DNA from: Bacteroidota bacterium
GTDB taxonomy: Bacteria > Bacteroidota > Bacteroidia > Chitinophagales > Chitinophagaceae
NCBI GenBank assembly: GCA_023429825.1
Contig: JAEZDC010000015.1
Location: 1-29,610, forward strand
Direction of reading: 5' to 3'
DNA: 29,610 nt
In this document: one piece after another, positions 22,720 to 29,610 of the stretch
Layout: each line of letters opens with the position of its first letter
How positions within the stretch are numbered: the first letter of the stretch is position 1
Made by a program: the position numbers and the translations under genes
The notes under the pieces: generated by a model
The model's input: only the letters and a program-made list of their open reading frames with translations
Told to the model about the DNA's origin: nothing
Databases searched by the model: none

Positions 22720-24231
22720 TTAATGCCTAAAATGCCTCATTGCTGTCAGAATCATTACCAGGTTATTCTGTATACAATAATCTATACTGTCTTTGTCCCT
22801 GATTGATCCTCCGGGCTGAATAAAAGCTTCTATTCCTTCAGCGTGAGCAATCGTTACACAGTCGTTAAATGGAAAAAAAGCATCACTTGCCAGCACTGCA
22901 CCATCGAGGGTAAAATTAAATTGTTTAGCTTTTTCAATTGCATGGCGTAGGGCATCTATCCTGCTGGTTTGCCCGCAGCCTTTTCCAACCAATTGTTTAT
23001 TCTTCACTAATGCAATGGCGTTGCTCTTTAAATGCTTACAAACAAGATTAGCAAACTCGAGATCTTCTTTTTCAGCCTCTGAACTTGTTCTTCCGCCTGT
23101 TTCATTCCATTCATTATAATTCCCTTCATCTTTGTTCTGCATTAAAGTTCCATTCAACAAAGATTTGTATTGCTTATAGGTTCCTTCCGGTGATTTATTT
23201 AACTGCAGCAGTATCCTGTTCTTTTTACTTTGCAGTATTTCCAGTGCATCTGCATCGAAGTTTTCGGCAATCAAAACTTCAAAGAATATCTCGTTGATCG
23301 CTTTTGCTGTGATTGCATCTATGGTGTCATTAGTAACCAATACTCCACCGAAAGCACTTTCAGGGTCTCCTGCCAGCGCAGCAATCCAACTTTCTTTTAC
23401 AGTCGACCTTGCTGCAATACCACATACATTGGTATGTTTGATAATGGCAAAAGTGGTATAGGAAAACTCATTGATCAATTGGACAGCAGCATCAACATCT
23501 ACGAGGTTGTTATACGAAAGCTCTTTACCATGCAATTGATTGAACACATTGGAGAGTTCACCAAAGAAAGTAGCTTGTTGATGAGGATTCTCACCGTACC
23601 GTAGAACTTTCGTTTGGCCTTTAGATACAGTCTCTAATGGTGTTACGGGATTAAAGTAATTGCTGATAGCAATGTCATAATACATTACCACTTCGAAAGC
23701 TCTTGCGGCAAACTGCTTTCGCTGATCGAGTGTTGTATTTCCTCTTTGTTCTTCTAATAATTGTAGTAAATGGCTGTATTGATCTTTTTCTGCAACAACT
23801 AAAACATCTCTATGATTCTTAGCAGCAGCTCTTATCATACTTGGTCCGCCAATATCAATTTTTTCAATGATAGCAGATTCTTCTTTTGTGTTTCTGAGTG
23901 TTTCTTCGAAAGGGTATAAGTCAACGATCACAAGATCGATATGAGGGATGTTGTATTGATCCATTTCATTAAGATCCTGTGGCTCCGCTCTTCTTCCTAA
24001 AATACCACCGAATATAACGGGGTGTAAGGTTTTTACTCTTCCGCCCAATATGGAAGGATATGTTGTGAGACTTTCGACTGCAATGCAGGGTATATCGGTT
24101 TCCTGGAGAAATTTTTGGGTTCCGCCGGTTGAATAGATGGTGATCCCAAGATCATGAAGCTTTCTGCCAATCACATCAATTCCATCTTTATAGAATACAG
24201 AAATAAGTGCAGACTGAATTTTCTTTTGCAT
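22720..24231 (-). CDS. purH: Bifunctional AICAR formyltransferase / IMP cyclohydrolase
   Basis: 503 residues from ATG 24231 (MQKKIQSALISVFYKD, the family start); an upstream GTG would only add MNNQQLV. The MGS-like IMP cyclohydrolase domain is ~1-190 (YSTGGTQKFL; GGRVKTLHPVIFGGIL; DLYPF). The AICAR formyltransferase domain follows, with LRYGENPHQQ and KHTNVCG, the Lys-His pair of the active site, where Val stands for the Pro of E. coli PCG. It ends AMRHFRH, like E. coli PurH. It performs the last two steps of IMP synthesis. Confidence 0.97.
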   Translation of the reverse strand: MQKKIQSALISVFYKDGIDVIGRKLHDLGITIYSTGGTQKFLQETDIPCIAVESLTTYPSILGGRVKTLHPVIFGGILGRRAEPQDLNEMDQYNIPHIDLVIVDLYPFEETLRNTKEESAIIEKIDIGGPSMIRAAAKNHRDVLVVAEKDQYSHLLQLLEEQRGNTTLDQRKQFAARAFEVVMYYDIAISNYFNPVTPLETVSKGQTKVLRYGENPHQQATFFGELSNVFNQLHGKELSYNNLVDVDAAVQLINEFSYTTFAIIKHTNVCGIAARSTVKESWIAALAGDPESAFGGVLVTNDTIDAITAKAINEIFFEVLIAENFDADALEILQSKKNRILLQLNKSPEGTYKQYKSLLNGTLMQNKDEGNYNEWNETGGRTSSEAEKEDLEFANLVCKHLKSNAIALVKNKQLVGKGCGQTSRIDALRHAIEKAKQFNFTLDGAVLASDAFFPFNDCVTIAHAEGIEAFIQPGGSIRDKDSIDYCIQNNLVMILTAMRHFRH

Positions 24232-24242
24232 TACAAGCTGTT

Positions 24243-24285
24243 GATTGTTCACAGATGATTGTTCATTGACGAGCTGCTATGAGCT
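24243..24285 (+). repeat. Degenerate short repeats upstream of purH
   Basis: GATTGTTCA occurs at 24243 and 24257, and GAGCT at 24271 and 24281. The tract lies between the comEC stop and the purH start; no gene is seen. It is the third such short-word tract in the window. Confidence 0.4.
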
Positions 24286-24301
24286 ATGCACCATGAACCC
24301 A

Positions 24302-26389
24302 TTAAAGATCCATTTCAAAAGCACCTTGCTCGGGTACTGAATGGTGCGGCAAATGTAGGCTGTCGCAATCTTTTTTCCAGAGCCGAATTTTCCAGAGAGG
24401 ATTAGAGGCGTCAAATACAATGAGCTTGCAGTCGTAGTGCCTTAGCAGTTGGTTGATATAAAGTCTTGGATTTTTGGTGATGATTATTACATCAGCCGGT
24501 TTTTTCTGACTAGGCACGCCGTGAGGAAGTGCCTGATCAACGATCACAACTTTTTTACTGGTACTAAGGATCAGATTTCTTTCAATGGAGATCGATCTCA
24601 ACAACCCTGTGCTGATCCTGTTTGCGATCCTGGAAGGCTTTAAGTGAAAGTTTCTCAGGAAACTGTCTTCCAGTAAAGAAGAGTCTCCCATGAAAGAATA
24701 ACTGTTACCCTCCACTACATCAATGGCTGTGTGCTTCGGAACATTGTAAACGATGATCTTACGTTGCTCCTGTGATTTAATGATGTCAATGCTTCTCAGC
24801 CCTAAATAAAATGTAAAAGCTATGCAGCTCCAATACAATAGCAACCTCTTTTTGTGAATGACCCAAATCGATCCCAGTAAAATTGCAGCACTGATAAATA
24901 ATATTTGAGGCATGCTTATGTATATACCATCTGTTACCGCATAAGGAATGCGATCTGCTCGTTCAATGAAAGTATTCATCAGCCATAATAGCCATTCAAT
25001 AGCTTTACCTGTAGGCGTAGCGATTATCGGAATGAAGCTTACAACCAATAAAAAGATCTCCGCAAATAAGATTATACCTGACAATGGTACTATGATGAGG
25101 TTGGTAAACAGAAAGAAATTAGGAAATTGATGGAAGTGATACAATACCAATGGTAATGTAAACACCTGTGCTGATAGAGTTATTGCATTTAACTGCCACA
25201 GGATCTTAAGGAGCTTATTACGGAAGTAAAATAAATTGAGAATATGTTTTTGAAATACGACTATCCCTAGCACCGCACCAAAGGATAATTGAAAGCCTAC
25301 ATCCCATAAATAAAAAGGGTCGATGATTAACAAAAGAAATGCAGTAACCGCCAGCGTATTATAAATTGAAGTTCGTTTAGAAAGACTTTCTCCCAGGATG
25401 ATACAAGTAAACATTATCGCAGAGCGAAGTATGGAAGGCGTATTGCCTGCTATAAATGTAAACAGCCACAATACAATTAAAATCGTAAGAGGTTGAATGA
25501 ACCTATTCCATTTCAATTTCTTAACCAAATTGAAGATCCACAGTAGCATTCCATATATCATTCCCAGGTGTAATCCACTTATGGCAATGATATGCACTAC
25601 GCCGGCATTACTGTAGGATTGAACAAGCTCAATGTCAAGATCATCCCTGTAACCTATCAGTAATGCTTCAGCAACACTCAGTTCCTGTTTAGATTTAATG
25701 TATGTTCTTAATATTGTAAGAACTTTTTCTCTCGAATTTAATACGAAGGATCTGAACCAATTTCTGTTCTCTTCGTTCAAAACATGATAATCTTTTGGTG
25801 TAACAAAAGCCTGATAATATATACCTTGGAATGAGCAATATTGTTTGTAGTTAAATGCTCCGGGATTTCCTGAGTTGGAGATTGGTTGTAACGAATTACA
25901 TAGTATCAGTTGTGATCCGTATTCAAGTTTTGGGTGGAGACTGTCTTTTTTAAAATAAAGTAGCATATGGCCAGTTACAGGAATAATGATATTATCATTA
26001 GCCACAGCTTCAATCTTCGCAATCGCTTTGTAAGAACGTGGTTTTTTCACAAGCGGTTCCTGTATGGTAACAATCACTTTATACCCGGGCATATAATTTT
26101 TACCGATCCAATCTGCTTTGTTTTTGAGATTCCGTTCATTACACAATAAAGCTCCTAAGCAGCATATCAAAAGATAAAAGCCTAAGCCGAATATCCATTG
26201 GTGAATAAATAATCTGGAAGTCGTAAATAGTTTAGAAGTAATGATGAACGAGAGCCCTGCTAAACCGATAGGAACCAAGATAAACATAGGCAGCCTGAGA
26301 TAGTATTGGCAAATAATGCCAGTGATAAAGGGGAGTAGTAATCTTAAAAAAGGTATTCTTTTCCAAAAGGGTATACCAAAATTGAACAT
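24302..26389 (-). CDS. comEC: ComEC/Rec2-family DNA uptake channel protein
   Basis: 695 residues. An N-terminal DUF4131 region (~1-190) with several membrane helices is followed by the Competence domain: VHIIAISGLHLGMIYGML, a strong family mark, then TPSILRSAIMFTCIILGE and many helices to ~510. The C-terminal ~150 residues are soluble; they resemble the position of the metallo-beta-lactamase domain but lack its HxHxDH motif. It probably forms the inner-membrane channel that carries single-stranded DNA into the cell in natural transformation; comF and radA in this window belong to the same process. A TACATTTA box lies 3 nt before the ATG. Confidence 0.93.
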   Translation of the reverse strand: MFNFGIPFWKRIPFLRLLLPFITGIICQYYLRLPMFILVPIGLAGLSFIITSKLFTTSRLFIHQWIFGLGFYLLICCLGALLCNERNLKNKADWIGKNYMPGYKVIVTIQEPLVKKPRSYKAIAKIEAVANDNIIIPVTGHMLLYFKKDSLHPKLEYGSQLILCNSLQPISNSGNPGAFNYKQYCSFQGIYYQAFVTPKDYHVLNEENRNWFRSFVLNSREKVLTILRTYIKSKQELSVAEALLIGYRDDLDIELVQSYSNAGVVHIIAISGLHLGMIYGMLLWIFNLVKKLKWNRFIQPLTILIVLWLFTFIAGNTPSILRSAIMFTCIILGESLSKRTSIYNTLAVTAFLLLIIDPFYLWDVGFQLSFGAVLGIVVFQKHILNLFYFRNKLLKILWQLNAITLSAQVFTLPLVLYHFHQFPNFFLFTNLIIVPLSGIILFAEIFLLVVSFIPIIATPTGKAIEWLLWLMNTFIERADRIPYAVTDGIYISMPQILFISAAILLGSIWVIHKKRLLLYWSCIAFTFYLGLRSIDIIKSQEQRKIIVYNVPKHTAIDVVEGNSYSFMGDSSLLEDSFLRNFHLKPSRIANRISTGLLRSISIERNLILSTSKKVVIVDQALPHGVPSQKKPADVIIITKNPRLYINQLLRHYDCKLIVFDASNPLWKIRLWKKDCDSLHLPHHSVPEQGAFEMDL

Positions 26390-26392
26390 TCA

Positions 26393-26400
26393 TAAATGTA
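26393..26400 (-). promoter_or_regulatory. Candidate -7 box of comEC
   Basis: Minus-strand TACATTTA, one base off TAnnTTTG, 3 nt before the comEC ATG. Without a clear -33 element it is weak evidence of a leaderless mRNA. Confidence 0.25.
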
Positions 26401-26474
26401 ATTGTAGTTTCTGGGCGTCGCTTTCCTTCATCAGCTAACCGCTATTTTTTTAATCTGTATTTCTCATTTTCATG

Positions 26475-26482
26475 TACGTTTG
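26475..26482 (+). promoter_or_regulatory. Candidate -7 box of the carB half gene
   Basis: TACGTTTG matches TAnnTTTG exactly, 15 nt before the ATG at 26498. A T-rich run (26444-26451) is near the expected -33 position. It shows that this gene has its own promoter and is not the back half of a longer upstream gene. Confidence 0.5.
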
Positions 26483-26497
26483 CACAATCCCAAAAAA

Positions 26498-27691
26498 ATG
26501 AGCCATACACTGCAGTTAAATGAATCTATCCCTTCAGAAAAAAAGAAGATCATTGTTTTAGGAAGCGGCCCCAACCGCATTGGTCAAGGTATTGAATTTG
26601 ATTATTGTTGTGTTCACGGATTGTTGGCAATCAAAGAATGTGGTTACGAAGCTATAATGGTGAATTGTAATCCCGAAACTGTTTCCACTGATTTTGACAT
26701 GGCCGACAAACTTTATTTTGAACCGGTGTATTGGGAGCATCTGTGGGAGATAATCGAGTTGGAAAAACCCGATGGTGTAATTGTTCAGCTCGGTGGACAA
26801 ACAGCACTGAAGCTTGCTAAGCGTTTAAATGCAAGAGGTATCAGGATAGTGGGTACCAGCTTCGACGATATGGACATTGCAGAAGATCGTGGACGGTTCA
26901 GCGATCTGCTGAAGGAACTGGAAATTCCTTATCCCGAATACGGCACGGCATATACGGCAGATGAGGCGATTGAAGTAGCGAATAAAGTGGGTTACCCTGT
27001 TCTCGTTCGCCCTAGCTATGTATTAGGTGGACAAAGAATGAGAATTGTGATCAATGATGATGAAGTGGAGAAAGCGGTGATCAGTTTGCTAAAGCACATT
27101 CCTGATAATAAAATATTAATAGATCATTTTTTAGATCGTTGCCAGGAGGCAGAAATTGATGCCATATTTGATGGGGAGAATTTTCATGTAATGGGAGTTA
27201 TGGAGCACATTGAACCGGCAGGCATTCATAGTGGTGATTCAAATGCCGTGCTTCCCGCTTTTAACCTTACACCTCTTGTGGTTGAGACTATGGAATCGCA
27301 TGCAGAGAAAATTGCGAGAGCCTTGAACATAAAAGGGCTTATTAATATCCAGTTTGCGATCAAAGATGGAAAAGTGTATGTGATAGAAGCAAATCCAAGA
27401 GCTTCGAGAACAACTCCTTTTATTGCTAAAGCTTACGGCATTCCATATTTGAATATTGCTACCAAAGTAATGTTAGGTGCAGCCAAACTTACAGATTTCA
27501 AAATGCAGAAAAAGCTGGAAGGTTATGCTATAAAAGAACCTGTATTCAGCTTTGAAAAATTCCCTGGTGTAAGTAAGGAGTTAGGCCCTGAAATGAAAAG
27601 CACCGGAGAGGCAATTCGTTTTATCAAGGACTTACGAGATCCTTATTTCCGCCAGTTATATAAAGAAAGAAGCATGCATTTAAGTAAGTAG
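26498..27691 (+). CDS. carB: Carbamoyl phosphate synthase large subunit, second synthetase half only
   Basis: 397 residues from ATG 26498. The sequence matches the C-terminal carbamoyl phosphate synthetic half of CarB: GSGPNRIGQGIEFDYCCVH, MVNCNPETVSTDFDMADKLYF, VIVQLGGQTALKLAKRL, then the ATP-grasp domain with YPVLVRPSYVLGGQRMRIV, EAEIDAIFDG, HIEPAGIHSGDSN and YVIEANPRASRTTPF, ending FPGVSKELGPEMKSTGEAI and a short tail (ERSMHLSK). The N-terminal ATP-grasp half and the MGS regulatory domain are absent. Upstream is a 108-bp divergent promoter region, not CarB remnants, so this is a separate gene of a split CarB. Its partner must be elsewhere, with carA. Function: the second ATP-dependent step, carbamate phosphorylation, feeding pyrimidines and arginine. 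Confidence 0.9.
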   Translation: MSHTLQLNESIPSEKKKIIVLGSGPNRIGQGIEFDYCCVHGLLAIKECGYEAIMVNCNPETVSTDFDMADKLYFEPVYWEHLWEIIELEKPDGVIVQLGGQTALKLAKRLNARGIRIVGTSFDDMDIAEDRGRFSDLLKELEIPYPEYGTAYTADEAIEVANKVGYPVLVRPSYVLGGQRMRIVINDDEVEKAVISLLKHIPDNKILIDHFLDRCQEAEIDAIFDGENFHVMGVMEHIEPAGIHSGDSNAVLPAFNLTPLVVETMESHAEKIARALNIKGLINIQFAIKDGKVYVIEANPRASRTTPFIAKAYGIPYLNIATKVMLGAAKLTDFKMQKKLEGYAIKEPVFSFEKFPGVSKELGPEMKSTGEAIRFIKDLRDPYFRQLYKERSMHLSK

Positions 27692-27695
27692 CATC

Positions 27696-29610
27696 TTACC
27701 TCAATAGGCTTACAGATCCATGCCTTTTATGCGTTTCCTTATCTATATTATTTATTAACTCTAATACCCAGTAGTAAGTACCAACAGGCATAGGTTTTCC
27801 ATTCTTTTCTCCATTCCAATAATGCAAAGGATCTTTTGTCTCAAATACCAATCTTCCCCAACGATCAAAAACCCGGAATACTTTTATAGTCACATCACCA
27901 CTCATCACGACCTTAAATTGATCATTGATGTTATCGTTATTAGGCGAAAATGCATTCGGGTAAGTAATAATTGGAATTCTTGGAATGGTAACAGTAGCAA
28001 TCACCGGTTGTATAGAGGCGCACCCTGTTGATGAGTCAAATCCTTTAATATACAAAGTGTCATTTTTTTTGATAGCTAACGGATCTTTTACAGGGTCTGT
28101 TGCCAATGAATCTTCCCAATAACTGTATGCCAACCCCGTTGCGGGATAAGCAGAGCGGGTAATATCAACAGTATAAGGGATTAATACTGCTGGAGGATTG
28201 AAAACGGTAAAAGAAGGAAGGGGCTTGATAGTAATGTTGATTGGTTTAATAAAATTGCAGCCTTCAGGCGTTGTTCCCTTGATGTAATAAACGCCGGCCG
28301 GAGCGGTTTTCTTAGGGTTAGCAATAGGTATTGTACCTGCACCATCCTTCCAATAACTAAATGTGAATATGGAAGAACTGCCTACCGTAGCCAACTCACT
28401 CGTCAAATCTGCATCGCCACATCCCGTGATTAGATTTGTTCTGAGGTCATCTCCGGTTCTTATGCTAACAGTTACAGGTAAAATTTTTGTGCAGGCTACC
28501 CCTCGTGCATTGATATAATAAATGCCGGGCTCCGCAACAGAAGAAGCATTCGTTAATGGCAGGGAAGTATTTGCGTCTTTCCAATAAGAATAAGTTATCC
28601 CCGATTGACTCGTTGATATGATAGAGGGAGCAGTAAGATCAACTGTGTTGGGAAAACACACGGGAGTTGGATCATTCACCTGAATACTCATATCCCCAAA
28701 AGTGACTGCAATGGACTTTATTTCAGTACATCCGGATGCATTTATTGCTTTTATGTAATAGGTTCCTGTGGTGGTTACATTTTCCGGCGTGAGCATGAAA
28801 TCCAATGTGGTAGCGTCTGTAAAGTAACTGTATATAAGTCCGGGAGTGCTACCTGGTTTTATTGCATCACTGGTGAGATTCGCGGGATTTCCAACACAGG
28901 CCCTGAGTGTATCGAGCAGATTAAACTGAAATGCATCCGGAGACAACTTGATGGTAGTATACAAAGTATCTAAACATCCTGCTCCGGGGTAAGGCTCAAT
29001 AACCAACGCATATTGAGTGCCCGAAGGAGGTATGGGGTTTAACTGTAAGATATTACTTGTACCAAGCACAGTACTATAATCGATAGGATACCATTTGTAA
29101 CTCTGGAAACCATACGGGCCGGTTAAGGTCATTGATGTACTTCCATTGCAAAAAACATTCCCGGTGATGGGTGAGAGGCAGTTCTGATTAACATCAACAT
29201 AAGCGTAGCCAAAATGCCCACCTCTTGAACAATCGTTAACGGTAAATTCTAGCGTGATTGTTTTTCCTGCACAATTATTAAGCTTTACTGTTACTTGGCT
29301 CCATGTTTTATAAAAAACCAAAGGATCTATCGGTGATTGTGCAAAACCCGGTAAGCCAGATGAAGCGATATATTCGAAAGAGCCACAAGTTAGATAAATG
29401 CCTTCTGTTGCATCTAAAACCCTTGTCACGAATTTTGGCTGTTCAGCGGGAGCATGCCCCGGGTCCTGAAATACAACAGCATAATTATAGGTGATGCTAT
29501 ATTCGTTTAATCCCGCCGGAATTGTAAAAGTATAACTTACACGGTCGGCTTGCGATTGCGAAAAAGAGTTGCCGATCTTAACCGAATAATTTCCTCCGTT
29601 GGGGCTGCTC
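27696..29610 (-). CDS. T9SS-exported adhesin-like protein, C-terminal part (5' end outside window)
   Basis: The frame is open to the window edge, so ~638 C-terminal residues are seen; the GTG at 29429 is internal. The first ~130 residues are a beta-sandwich region (YTFTIPAGLNEYSITYNYAV; VNDCSRGGHFGYAYVDV) common in large surface proteins. Then four Ig-like modules follow, each with a YSYW(K/E)D-type strand and a GxYYIK(G/A)...GC motif. The last ~90 residues form a type B T9SS sorting domain (YPNAFSPNNDNINDQFKV; VFDRWGRLVFE; GTYYWVLELI). Such proteins are carried to the cell surface by type IX secretion, some as gliding adhesins. It ends 4 bp from the converging carB gene. Confidence 0.92.
   Translation of the reverse strand, partial: SSPNGGNYSVKIGNSFSQSQADRVSYTFTIPAGLNEYSITYNYAVVFQDPGHAPAEQPKFVTRVLDATEGIYLTCGSFEYIASSGLPGFAQSPIDPLVFYKTWSQVTVKLNNCAGKTITLEFTVNDCSRGGHFGYAYVDVNQNCLSPITGNVFCNGSTSMTLTGPYGFQSYKWYPIDYSTVLGTSNILQLNPIPPSGTQYALVIEPYPGAGCLDTLYTTIKLSPDAFQFNLLDTLRACVGNPANLTSDAIKPGSTPGLIYSYFTDATTLDFMLTPENVTTTGTYYIKAINASGCTEIKSIAVTFGDMSIQVNDPTPVCFPNTVDLTAPSIISTSQSGITYSYWKDANTSLPLTNASSVAEPGIYYINARGVACTKILPVTVSIRTGDDLRTNLITGCGDADLTSELATVGSSSIFTFSYWKDGAGTIPIANPKKTAPAGVYYIKGTTPEGCNFIKPINITIKPLPSFTVFNPPAVLIPYTVDITRSAYPATGLAYSYWEDSLATDPVKDPLAIKKNDTLYIKGFDSSTGCASIQPVIATVTIPRIPIITYPNAFSPNNDNINDQFKVVMSGDVTIKVFRVFDRWGRLVFETKDPLHYWNGEKNGKPMPVGTYYWVLELINNIDKETHKRHGSVSLLR

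Noticed and set aside
26401..26497. The possibility that carB is merely broken by a frameshift
   Set aside because: No trace of the N-terminal half appears upstream on either strand; the spacer carries a consensus promoter box and then the divergent comEC gene.
28061..28900. The repeated modules in the T9SS protein as a DNA-level tandem repeat
   Set aside because: They are similar only as protein (about 75-90 residues each) and differ strongly in DNA sequence, so they are ancient domain duplications.
1..29610. CRISPR arrays, tRNA/rRNA genes, insertion sequences, prophage or defence genes
   Set aside because: I looked for regularly spaced repeats, cloverleaf or rRNA-like stretches, transposase/integrase motifs and terminal inverted repeats and saw none; the five dispersed repeats are irregularly spaced and not CRISPR-like.

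Overview
The window comes from a member of the Bacteroidota, most likely Chitinophagaceae or a close relative. The reasons are: low-to-moderate GC; the mutY-ssb-gldE-gldD block; a cell-surface protein with a type B (CHU_C-like) type IX secretion sorting domain; a 31-residue Cox24/mS38-like basic protein; RicT and DNA polymerase III delta' as neighbours; and promoter boxes of the Bacteroidota kind (TAnnTTTG). I see no rRNA, tRNA, CRISPR array, transposase, integrase or phage gene. The region looks like core chromosome.

Layout. 1-980 is the 3' end of an FtsX-type ABC permease gene. It converges on an outer-membrane beta-barrel gene (1032-1748, minus), followed on the minus strand by ricT (1887-3251) and holB (3568-4767), with a 316-bp spacer holding an inverted pair of a dispersed repeat. 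A minus-strand run radA-comF-lipoprotein-glutathione peroxidase (8924 down to 4840) ends at a clear terminator. A membrane zinc peptidase (9228-9899, plus) converges on a minus-strand run HU, TPR protein, 31-aa Cox24-like protein and RNase G (12958 down to 9932). Plus-strand mutY, ssb, gldE and gldD follow (13151-16851). Next come a minus-strand pair of a DUF2306 membrane protein and an unrecognised proline-rich protein, then plus-strand DUF3109, lutB and a polysaccharide deacetylase-like gene. Minus-strand EamA, purH and comEC follow. The window ends with a free-standing second half of carB (plus) and the 3' part of a large T9SS-exported adhesin-like gene (minus).

How the genes relate. Most are housekeeping: replication and repair (holB, radA, mutY, ssb, HU), RNA turnover (ricT, rng), nucleotide synthesis (purH, carB half), DNA uptake (comF, comEC) and gliding/T9SS (gldE, gldD, the CHU_C protein).

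What deserves a second look. (1) A previously unlabelled dispersed repeat of about 43 bp occurs five times (3321, 3411, 14228, 18941, 21716). Four of the five copies lie in sense orientation at or just after a stop codon, and one copy supplies the C-terminus and stop of a coding sequence. (2) CarB is split, with only the second synthetase half here. (3) The divergent radA/peptidase spacer holds a terminator-like hairpin that serves neither flanking gene and may end a small RNA. (4) The delta' subunit lacks the zinc cysteines, and MutY has a shortened iron-sulfur loop. (5) A small proline-rich protein carries a repeated SR(G/A)PL motif. I see no convincing new multi-gene defence or mobile system.
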